DNA from: Microbacterium sp. 1.5R
GTDB taxonomy: Bacteria > Actinomycetota > Actinomycetes > Actinomycetales > Microbacteriaceae
NCBI RefSeq assembly: GCF_007667425.1
Contig: NZ_VDRC01000002.1
Span: forward strand, 356,255 to 396,971
DNA length: 40,717 nucleotides
Direction of reading: 5' to 3'
A program made the position numbers and the translations under genes. Numbering within the stretch: position 1 is the stretch's first letter; each line of letters opens with the position of its first letter. The notes under the pieces are model-generated. The model saw only the letters and a program-made list of their open reading frames with translations. It ran no database searches and was not told where the DNA came from. This document shows positions 25,775 to 31,564 of the stretch, piece by piece.

Positions 25775-25864
25775 CATTCGATCAGACCCTTGTGCCGGCC
25801 GATGGTGGTGGGGTCTGAGCGCGGTGAGGTGCATCGGGATCAGCATTCGATCAGACCCTTGTGC
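25775..25864. repeat. 21-bp direct repeat upstream of the DNA ligase gene
   Basis: A 21-bp sequence (core ATTCGATCAGACCCTTGTG) occurs at 25775-25794 plus one base and again at 25844-25864, 69 bp apart. GGGTCTGA at 25811-25818 is an inverted copy of TCAGACCC inside the first repeat, so the left part can also form a hairpin. It lies between the ligase start and the stop of the enoyl-CoA hydratase gene. Function unknown. Confidence 0.8.
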
Positions 25865-25906
25865 TGGCGGAGCCGGCTTCACCACGCCCTCGCTCACCGC
25901 CCTCGC

Positions 25907-26677
25907 TCACCGCCCGCGGAACTCCGGCCGGCGCTTCTCCTGGAAGGCTGCGAAGCCCTCGCGATAGTCGTCGGTGCCGCAGAGTGCGGCCTGGGCGGCG
26001 TTCTCGAGCTCGACGGAGTCCCAGAGGGCCAGCCGCTCGTCGCGGATCCGCGCGACGAGCTGCTTGCTGGCGAGGAAGGCGGCGGTGGCGCCGCGGGCGG
26101 CTGCGGCCGCGGCATCCGTCGTCGCCTGCACGACATCGTCGTCGGGGAGAACGCGCGAGAAGAGCCCTGCGCCGACCGCCTCCGCTCCGCTCATGAGCCG
26201 ACCCGTGTAGATGAGGTCGAGGGTGCGGTGCGCGCCGAGGCGGTCGACGAAGAGGGCATGCCCGCCGGAGTCGAGGGTCGCGCCGAGTGCTGCGAAGGGC
26301 GATCCGATCTTCGCGGATTCGGCGACGTACACGACGTCAGTTGCGATGAGGAGTCCGAGACCGACGCCGAGGCAGGCGCCGTGCGCGACCGCGAAGGTCG
26401 GCGCGGGGAACCTCGACATGCGCTGCAGCAGCGGTGTGACGAGGCCGCCGAGATAGCCGATCACATCATCGTCGCGCGGGTCGACGTCCGCGATGTCGCG
26501 TCCGGCGCAGAACGCGCGGCCCTCACCGCGCAGGACGAGGGCACGGACGCCTGCCCGTTCGGCGTCGTCGTAGGCGCGCCCCATGTCGCTCAGCGCCTGC
26601 TCGTCGAGCGCATTGAGCTTCGCCGGGGCGTTCAGGACGATCGTGGCGACATCGTCTGCGATCTCGAGGTCGATCAC
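25907..26677 (-). CDS. Enoyl-CoA hydratase/isomerase of the paa operon (PaaG-like)
   Basis: The 256-residue crotonase-fold protein has FCAGRDIADVD and the oxyanion-hole region VAHGACLGVGLGLLIATD. Where PaaG has an Asp-Cys-Gly-Gly stretch it has LDSGGHALFVDRLG, and it ends in YREGFAAFQEKRRPEFRGR as usual. An Asp in place of the hydratase Glu fits a ring-1,2-epoxyphenylacetyl-CoA isomerase (PaaG), but PaaF-type function cannot be excluded. The GTG start has AAGGAG 7 nt upstream. It follows paaE by 25 nt and ends the operon, so it likely acts on the PaaABCDE product. Confidence 0.85.
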   Translation of the reverse strand: MIDLEIADDVATIVLNAPAKLNALDEQALSDMGRAYDDAERAGVRALVLRGEGRAFCAGRDIADVDPRDDDVIGYLGGLVTPLLQRMSRFPAPTFAVAHGACLGVGLGLLIATDVVYVAESAKIGSPFAALGATLDSGGHALFVDRLGAHRTLDLIYTGRLMSGAEAVGAGLFSRVLPDDDVVQATTDAAAAAARGATAAFLASKQLVARIRDERLALWDSVELENAAQAALCGTDDYREGFAAFQEKRRPEFRGR

Positions 26678-26702
26678 CTCATGCTCCTTCCGGTGCCTCT
26701 TC

Positions 26703-27890
26703 TCACACGTCGTAGTCGACGACGACGCGCTCGCTGGTGGGGTGGGACTGACAGGTCAGCACGTATCCGCGCTCGAGTTCGTCCGGCTCCAGAGCGTAGT
26801 TCTCGGTCATGGTGACGCTGCCCTCGAGCACCCGGGCGCGACACGTGCCGCACACGCCTCCCGCGCACGCGAACGGTGCGTCCGGGCGGACGCGCAGCGC
26901 GGCGTTGAGGACGGATTCGTGCGCGTCGACGGGGCTCTCCACGGTCGAAGAGACTCCGTCGAGGGTGACCTCGATGCGTACCGTCCTCTCTCCGGCTCGT
27001 ACTTCGACCGGACGCGCGGCGCGGACGGGCTCGTCGCCGGTCGTGAACAGCTCGAATCGCACATGGTCGTCCGCGACCCCCACGTCGGCGAGCACGGCTC
27101 GGCAGAGGTCGACCAGCGCGAGCGGCCCGCACAGGAACCATTCGTCGACGTCGGTCGGATCGATCAGGGAGCCGAGGATCGTGCGCAGCCGCTCCTCATC
27201 GAGTCTGCCCGACAGGACCGGAGCGGTGCGTTGCTCGCGGGAGAGCACGTGGTGCAGCGTGAGCCTGGTCGGGTACCGGTCCTTGAGGTCGGCGAGGTCT
27301 TCGAGGAACATCACGTCGACGGTCGACCGATTCGTGTAGAGGAGCGTGAACCGTGCGCTGTCCGATCGACCGAGCACCGTATGCGCGAGCGCCATCAGCG
27401 GCGTGATGCCGGAGCCGGCGGCGATGCCGACGACGTGGCGGTGATCGAGGTCGTCGAGCCCCGAGGTGAACGTGCCCTGCGGGCTCATCACGTCGATCTC
27501 GAATCCCGCGTGCAGTCCGGTCTGCGCCCAGGAGGAGAACAGGCCACCCTCGTCGCGCTTGACGGCCACGCTCAGCCGGGTCGGTGCGCCGGCGGCCACC
27601 TGCTCGGGCGTCCGGTGCTCCGGTGCCCGGCACAGCGAGTACGAGCGTCGCACCTCGACGCCGTCGAGCGTCGTCCGCAGAGCCACGTACTGGCCTGGCA
27701 GGTGGTCGTAGTCGTCGGCGAGCTCGCCCGGGACGGTGAAGGTCACCTCGACGGCGTCGTCGGTGAGCGGGCGGACGCTCTCGACCGCGAGCGTGTGGAA
27801 CGTCGCGCGCCGGCGGGGCGGGCGTCGGTCGTCGGATGCCGGAGGCGGCGGTGCCCCGATCGGCGTCGGGTGTGTCGTGAACAATCCCAT
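26703..27890 (-). CDS. paaE: Phenylacetyl-CoA epoxidase reductase subunit
   Basis: PaaE passes electrons from NADPH to the PaaABC diiron oxygenase. The 395-residue protein has an FAD-binding barrel (GQYVALRTTLDG, RRSYSLCRAP), an NAD(P)-binding domain (GIAAGSGITPLMALA, then DEWFLCGP) and a C-terminal plant-type 2Fe-2S domain with CAGGVCGTCRARV and a last Cys in LTCQSHP. The start ATG overlaps the stop of a repeat-built mini-ORF by one nucleotide (TGATG). Confidence 0.95.
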   Translation of the reverse strand: MGLFTTHPTPIGAPPPPASDDRRPPRRRATFHTLAVESVRPLTDDAVEVTFTVPGELADDYDHLPGQYVALRTTLDGVEVRRSYSLCRAPEHRTPEQVAAGAPTRLSVAVKRDEGGLFSSWAQTGLHAGFEIDVMSPQGTFTSGLDDLDHRHVVGIAAGSGITPLMALAHTVLGRSDSARFTLLYTNRSTVDVMFLEDLADLKDRYPTRLTLHHVLSREQRTAPVLSGRLDEERLRTILGSLIDPTDVDEWFLCGPLALVDLCRAVLADVGVADDHVRFELFTTGDEPVRAARPVEVRAGERTVRIEVTLDGVSSTVESPVDAHESVLNAALRVRPDAPFACAGGVCGTCRARVLEGSVTMTENYALEPDELERGYVLTCQSHPTSERVVVDYDV

Positions 27891-28009
27891 CAACGCATCC
27901 CGCTCATCAGCGCAGTCCAGTCATCCGCGGTCCCCGCTCGTCCATGAGTCCCGCTCATCAGTGCAGTCCGGTCATCCGCGGTCCCCGCTCGTCCATGGAT
28001 CCCGCTCAT
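27890..28009 (-). CDS. 39-codon repeat-built mini-ORF bridging paaD and paaE
   Basis: The ATG shares one base with the paaD stop (TGATG), and its TGA shares one base with the paaE ATG (again TGATG). The reading frame thus exactly fills the gap. It consists of two 17-residue repeats (MSGIHGRAGTADD..TAL, then MSGTHGRAGTADDWTAL) plus a short MSGMR end. There is no recognisable family. It could simply keep ribosomes moving between the two genes, or it could be a chance frame kept open because the repeat unit is 51 bp. Expression is not shown by the sequence. Confidence 0.45.
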   Translation of the reverse strand: MSGIHGRAGTADDRTALMSGTHGRAGTADDWTALMSGMR

Positions 28010-28018
28010 CAGTGCACC
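27899..28018 (-). repeat. 51-bp tandem repeat at the paaD-paaE junction
   Basis: Two full 51-bp units start at 27899 and 27950, and a partial third starts at 28001 and runs into the 3' end of paaD. The units differ at only a few positions (for example CAGCGCAGTCCAGTC against CAGTGCAGTCCGGTC). Because 51 is a multiple of three, changes in copy number keep the bridging frame open. Confidence 0.95.
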
Positions 28019-28515
28019 TTGAAGTGGTCGAAGGGCTCGAGGCACGCGCGGCATTCGAAGAGCGCCTTGCACGACGTCGACCCGAAGCGGGAGACCTCGC
28101 GGGTGTCGAGCGACCCGCAGCGCGGGCAGCGCACGCTGATCGCCAGACGGATGGGGCCGGCGGAGACGGCCGCGCGCCCGGACGGAGGGGCGATGCCGTA
28201 GCGTTCGAGCTTCTGCTTGCCGGCATCCGACATCCAGTCCGTGGTCCACGCGGGGGAGAGCACGAGTCGGACGTCGACGCGGGCGGCTCCCGCCGCGGTG
28301 AGGGCGAGGACGACGTCGTCGCGGATCGTGTCCATCGCGGGACACCCGCTGTAGGTGGGGGTGATGTCGACCCGCACCGTCTCGGCGTCGAGCTCGACCG
28401 CGCGCAGCACGCCGAGGTCTTCGATCGTCAGCACCGGGACCTCGGGATCGGCGACGCCCGCGGCGATCGCCCACGCCGCGTCGCGCGAGAGGGGCGCGTC
28501 GTGCAGGGTCACCAT
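28009..28515 (-). CDS. paaD: Phenylacetate degradation protein PaaD (epoxidase maturation factor)
   Basis: The 168-residue protein has an N-terminal MIP18/DUF59 domain (DPEVPVLTIEDLGVLRAV, VDITPTYSGCPAMDTI) and a C-terminal zinc-binding part with CPRCGS, then CKALFECRAC, as in actinobacterial and proteobacterial PaaD. It is thought to help assemble metal centres of the epoxidase system. The ATG lies inside the end of paaC (7-nt overlap). Its stop forms TGATG with the following repeat-built mini-ORF. Confidence 0.95.
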   Translation of the reverse strand: MVTLHDAPLSRDAAWAIAAGVADPEVPVLTIEDLGVLRAVELDAETVRVDITPTYSGCPAMDTIRDDVVLALTAAGAARVDVRLVLSPAWTTDWMSDAGKQKLERYGIAPPSGRAAVSAGPIRLAISVRCPRCGSLDTREVSRFGSTSCKALFECRACLEPFDHFKVH

Positions 28516-29390
28516 GATGCCCCCGGATGCCGTCGGGCGAGCACCTGCATCTCGGCGAGCAGATGGCCGAAGGGAGTCGCGTGTTCGCCGCGGCGGCCGC
28601 CGGCGGACGAGGCCGCGACGGTCGGCACCTCGAGCTGAGCCTCGGAGAAGACGGTGTCGATCACGGTGTCGAAGCCCGCGCGCAGGCTCGACGGTCGCAC
28701 GGCCGCTCTGCCGAGGCGTGCGACGAGGTCGTCGTCGCGGAACAGTTCGTCGACGTACGGCCACACGTCGCCGATCGCGCGGATCATGCGTCGGCGCGAC
28801 TCGTCGGTGCCTCCGGCGAGCCGCAGCACCCACTGCACGGAATGGTCGCGGTGGTAGTCGACCTCCTTCAGCGCCTTCTCGGCGATCGCGGCGAACGTCT
28901 CGTCGGTGCTCGCGCGGAGCGCGGAATAGAGCTCGAACATGTAGGTGGAGACGACGAACTGGCGCGCGATGGTCTGCGCGAAGTCGCCGTTGGGCTGTTC
29001 CACGATCCATGCGCAGCGGAAGTCCGGCTCGTCGCGGAAGAACGCGAGGTCGTCTTCGCTTCGTCCGTCGTGCGACCCGGCGTAGTGCAGGAACGACCGC
29101 GCGTGTCCGAGGAGATCGAGTGCGATGTTGCCGAGTGCGACGTCCTCTTCGAGCTCGGGGGCGCGGGAGATCCATGCGCCGAGCTGCTGGGAGAGGATGA
29201 GGGCGTCGTCGCCGAGCCGGAGTGCGTACTCGGCGACGTCGACGGATGCCGCGACCGCGCCGCTGCCGGAGATCTCGGCGCTCAGGCGCAGCTCGTCGAC
29301 CGACACGTCACCGTGGATGTCGCCGTGGTGCGTGTCGCCTCGCTCCGCTCGCTCGACGACCGGGAGGGTGACGTCCGGTTCCGTGCTCAC
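28509..29390 (-). CDS. paaC: Phenylacetyl-CoA epoxidase structural subunit PaaC
   Basis: PaaC is the helical, non-catalytic partner of PaaA in the epoxidase core. The 293-residue protein has YALRLGDDALILSQQLGAWISRAPELEEDVALGNIALDLLG (two family blocks in a row), HYAGSHDGRSEDDLAFFR, and VDYHRDHSVQWVLRLAGGT near residue 185. The N-terminus is about 40 residues longer than usual, with an Asp/His-rich stretch (ERGDTHHGDIHGDV). The GTG start overlaps the paaB stop (GTGA). Confidence 0.95.
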   Translation of the reverse strand: MSTEPDVTLPVVERAERGDTHHGDIHGDVSVDELRLSAEISGSGAVAASVDVAEYALRLGDDALILSQQLGAWISRAPELEEDVALGNIALDLLGHARSFLHYAGSHDGRSEDDLAFFRDEPDFRCAWIVEQPNGDFAQTIARQFVVSTYMFELYSALRASTDETFAAIAEKALKEVDYHRDHSVQWVLRLAGGTDESRRRMIRAIGDVWPYVDELFRDDDLVARLGRAAVRPSSLRAGFDTVIDTVFSEAQLEVPTVAASSAGGRRGEHATPFGHLLAEMQVLARRHPGASW

Positions 29391-29692
29391 AGGTGCGGCA
29401 CCCCCTCGGAGGCCGTGTAGTACACGGCGTGCCGGTAGTTCTTGCCCGCCGCTGTCTCGAAGTATGCGCCTTTGGCGTCGGGGTCGCTCGTGGTGATGGC
29501 GTCGGCCGGCACCGCCCAGATCGAGACCCCCTCGCCGCGCCGGGTGTAGAGGTCGCGGGCGTTGCGAATGGCCATGTCGGCGTCGGGGGCGTGGAGCGAG
29601 CCGACGTGCACGTGGCTCAGTCCGCGGTTCGCCCGCACGAAGACCTCCCAGAGGGGCCAGGGTTCGTGTTCGTCAGTGCCGGGAGTGGCCAT
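29387..29692 (-). CDS. paaB: Phenylacetyl-CoA epoxidase subunit PaaB
   Basis: PaaB is a small subunit of the epoxidase complex. The 101-residue protein shows the family pattern WPLWEVFVRANRGLSHVHVGSLHAPD and ENARDLYTRR-like IRNARDLYTRRGEGVSIW. Its first residues, MATPGTDEHEPW, are echoed by two mini-ORFs directly upstream. GAAAGGG lies about 10 nt before the ATG, inside the last repeat unit, so the repeat now supplies the ribosome binding site. The ATG overlaps the preceding mini-ORF stop by one base. Confidence 0.96.
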   Translation of the reverse strand: MATPGTDEHEPWPLWEVFVRANRGLSHVHVGSLHAPDADMAIRNARDLYTRRGEGVSIWAVPADAITTSDPDAKGAYFETAAGKNYRHAVYYTASEGVPHL

Positions 29693-29760
29693 CAGGCCAC
29701 CGCCCTTTCGCTTCTGATGAGAGCGCAGGGTTCGTGTTCGTCAACGCCGGGAGTGGCCAT
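29692..29760 (-). CDS. 22-codon mini-ORF 2, PaaB-like start and PaaA-like end
   Basis: The frame reads MATPGVDEHEPC and ends SERAVA. The start copies the PaaB N-terminus (MATPGTDEHEP) and the end copies the PaaA C-terminus (ADRAVA). Both ends are TGATG overlaps: with mini-ORF 1 upstream and with paaB downstream. It is one unit of a 68-bp duplication of the paaA-paaB junction. Whether the peptide is made or does anything is unknown; it may only relay ribosomes to paaB. Confidence 0.5.
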   Translation of the reverse strand: MATPGVDEHEPCALIRSERAVA

Positions 29761-29828
29761 CAGGCCACCGCGATTTCACCGCGTGCGAGTGCGCAGGGCT
29801 CGTGCGTGTCGTGTCCAGGGGTCGCCAT
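29760..29828 (-). CDS. 22-codon mini-ORF 1, PaaB-like start and PaaA-like end
   Basis: The frame reads [12 protein letters not shown] and ends GEIAVA. Its ATG shares a base with the paaA stop and its TGA shares a base with the ATG of mini-ORF 2. It is the more diverged of the two 68-bp units, which suggests that the duplication is not very recent or that the unit is free to drift while length and stop/start points are kept. Confidence 0.5.
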   Translation of the reverse strand: MATPGHDTHEPCALARGEIAVA

Positions 29829-30802
29829 CACGCCACCGCTCGATCCGCCGCGGCCCGCTTGCGGGCATATTCGACCGCGGCCTCCCGCACCCACGCGCCC
29901 TCCTCGTGGGCTGTGCGCCGCCGCTCGAGGCGCTCGGCGTTGCAGGGGCCGTTTCCCCGCAGGACCTCGAAGAACTCGTCCCAGTCGATCTCGCCCATGT
30001 CGTACCGTCCGGCCTCCTCGTTCCACCGGAGGTCGGGGTCGGGTAGGGTGACGCCGAGGATCTCGGCCTGCGGCACCAGCATCCCGATGAACCGCTGCCG
30101 CAGCTCGTCGTTCGAGAAGCGCTTGATCTTCCACGCCATGGACTGGGCGGAGTTGGGGGACTGGTCGTCGGGCGGGCCGAACATGGCCAGGCTCGGCCAG
30201 TACCAGCGGTCCACCGCATCCTGCGCCATCCGGCGCTGCTCGTCGGTACCCCGCATGAGCGACAGCAGGATCTCGAAGCCCTGACGCTGGTGGAAGGACT
30301 CCTCCTTGCAGATGCGCACCATCGCGCGGCCATAGGGGCCGTAGGACGCCCGGCACAGCGGCACCTGGTTGCAGATCGCCGCGCCGTCGACGAGCCATCC
30401 GATGGCGCCCATGTCGGCCCAGGTCGGAGTCGGGTAGTTGAAGATCGAGGAGTATTTCGCCTTGCCGGAGATGAGCTGGTCCATCATGGTGTCGCGTGTG
30501 ATCCCGAGCGTCTGCGCGGCGGAGTAGAGGTAGAGGCCGTGGCCGGCTTCGTCCTGCACCTTCGCCATGAGGATCGCTTTGCGCTTCAGGCTCGGCGCGC
30601 GGGTGATCCAATTGCCCTCCGGCTGCATGCCGATGATCTCGGAGTGCGCGTGCTGCGAGATCTGCCGGATGAGGGTCTTGCGGTAGGCGTCGGGCATCCA
30701 GTCGCGGGGCTCGATGCGCTGCTCGTTCGCGATCAGCTCGTCGAACAGGTGCTGCTGCTCAGAGGTCTCCTCGATGAGCGAGAGGTCTGCGGGGCTGGTC
30801 AT
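29828..30802 (-). CDS. paaA: Phenylacetyl-CoA epoxidase catalytic subunit PaaA
   Basis: PaaA is the diiron oxygenase subunit that converts phenylacetyl-CoA to the ring-1,2-epoxide. The 324-residue protein has the two ExxH iron motifs (E85-x2-H88 in [13 protein letters not shown], and E168-x2-H171 in [11 protein letters not shown]), with further carboxylates in HSEIIGM and the C-terminal half. GGAGGAG lies 6 nt before the ATG. It is the first gene of the operon and is preceded by a promoter with a PaaR-type operator. Its stop overlaps mini-ORF 1 (TGATG). Confidence 0.97.
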   Translation of the reverse strand: MTSPADLSLIEETSEQQHLFDELIANEQRIEPRDWMPDAYRKTLIRQISQHAHSEIIGMQPEGNWITRAPSLKRKAILMAKVQDEAGHGLYLYSAAQTLGITRDTMMDQLISGKAKYSSIFNYPTPTWADMGAIGWLVDGAAICNQVPLCRASYGPYGRAMVRICKEESFHQRQGFEILLSLMRGTDEQRRMAQDAVDRWYWPSLAMFGPPDDQSPNSAQSMAWKIKRFSNDELRQRFIGMLVPQAEILGVTLPDPDLRWNEEAGRYDMGEIDWDEFFEVLRGNGPCNAERLERRRTAHEEGAWVREAAVEYARKRAAADRAVA

Positions 30803-30843
30803 CGTCGACTCCTCCGTACGACTGACGTGTCGATCGCTTCTTT

Positions 30844-30891
30844 ACTGACCGATCGTTAGGTTATTCTGACACACGTCGACGAGGTCTTCAA
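30844..30891 (-). promoter_or_regulatory. paaA promoter with PaaR-type operator
   Basis: On the minus strand TTGAAG (30886-30891) and CAGAAT (30863-30868) are 17 nt apart. The 22-bp site at 30844-30865 starts ACTGACCG and ends GGTTATT. It fits the Corynebacterium PaaR consensus (ACTNACCG...CGGTNAGT) at all but two fixed positions. It overlaps the -10 element and the likely transcription start, which suits repression. CoA-linked relief by phenylacetyl-CoA is known for PaaR-type regulators and is inferred here. Confidence 0.75.
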
Positions 30892-30956
30892 GGAGCGTCG
30901 CAGCGGACCGCTCTGCGGCAGCGGGAGACGAGCGCGCAGACCCACTCCCGCGCCTT

Positions 30957-31004
30957 CTCGACCGTCCTCTCGACCGTACTCTCGACCGCCTTCTCGATCG
31001 ACTG
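30957..31004. repeat. Four 12-bp tandem repeats (CTCGACCGTCCT type)
   Basis: Units at 30957, 30969, 30981 and 30993 read CTCGACCGTCCT, CTCGACCGTACT, CTCGACCGCCTT and CTCGATCGACTG. They lie between the paaA promoter and the 3' end of the small unknown gene. No function can be assigned. Confidence 0.8.
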
Positions 31005-31032
31005 TTCAGCCGCCCGCCAGGGGGGGCGTCGG

Positions 31033-31452
31033 TCAGCGGGAGCGCGAGACGAGCTCCAGGAGGGCGCGTCCGTACGCCTCCGCCGGCTCTGGATGCTCGA
31101 ACGAGAGCTGCTCGCCGGCGATCTCGACGTCGACCCGGAACGAGTCCTCGAGGCGCACCAACGCATGGAACGTTCCGCGCAGCAGGTCCCGCAGCTGATC
31201 CTCACGCGGCAGCCAGACGGCGTCGGCGAGCGTGACCGCGTCGAGCGCCCACTCCGTCGTGCCGTTGAACGCGAGATCCGTGCCGCTCGGGGTCTGTCGT
31301 GCCTCGATCGTCATGGCGCTCACGGTGAAGACGTCGGCCTCGGCCTCGAGCTCGATCTCCTCGGGCAGGTCCAGCTGGAAGCGGTCGCCCTCCGCGGGGT
31401 GCCAGCGCAGTCCGGCATCTCGGAGGCGGACGGCGAGTTCCCGTGAGATCAT
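31033..31452 (-). CDS. Conserved small protein of unknown function
   Basis: I do not recognise a characterised family. The 139-residue acidic protein starts MISRELAVRLRDAGLRWHPAEGDRF, has regular beta-like segments (VFTVSAMTIEA, LAFNGTTEWALDAV) and ends GRALLELVSRSR. No signal peptide or membrane segment is visible. Coding bias and the absence of stops support a real gene. It is divergent from the RecQ-family helicase gene, with 112 bp between the starts. Confidence 0.75.
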   Translation of the reverse strand: MISRELAVRLRDAGLRWHPAEGDRFQLDLPEEIELEAEADVFTVSAMTIEARQTPSGTDLAFNGTTEWALDAVTLADAVWLPREDQLRDLLRGTFHALVRLEDSFRVDVEIAGEQLSFEHPEPAEAYGRALLELVSRSR

Positions 31453-31564
31453 GCCTCCACGCTAGCGGCGATGGGAAGGGCGGGATCCGGATCCCCCGTC
31501 CGCGCGGCTCGGACCTGTGGACGGCGAGCCCGCGGATGTCCGACGCCTCGTGCAGAGTGGAGGC

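Larger units (their letters stand above)
29690..29850 (-). repeat. 68-bp tandem duplication of the paaA-paaB junction
   Basis: The TGATGGCCACTCCCGG-like junction occurs at 29828, 29760 and 29692, exactly 68 bp apart each time. Each unit carries the last codons of paaA, the stop/start overlap and the first codons of paaB. 68 is not a multiple of three, so each unit gives a separate short frame instead of an extension. Confidence 0.95.

Noticed and set aside
25907..26677. Firm assignment as paaF or paaG
   Set aside because: The crotonase fold is clear, but the Asp at the Glu position favours PaaG without proving it, so no symbol was given.
30888..31205. Minus-strand frame with an EKAVESTVERTVEKA-like repeat
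   Set aside because: It comes from the 12-bp repeat at 30957-31004 and otherwise overlaps the small unknown gene in a different frame; no start signal.
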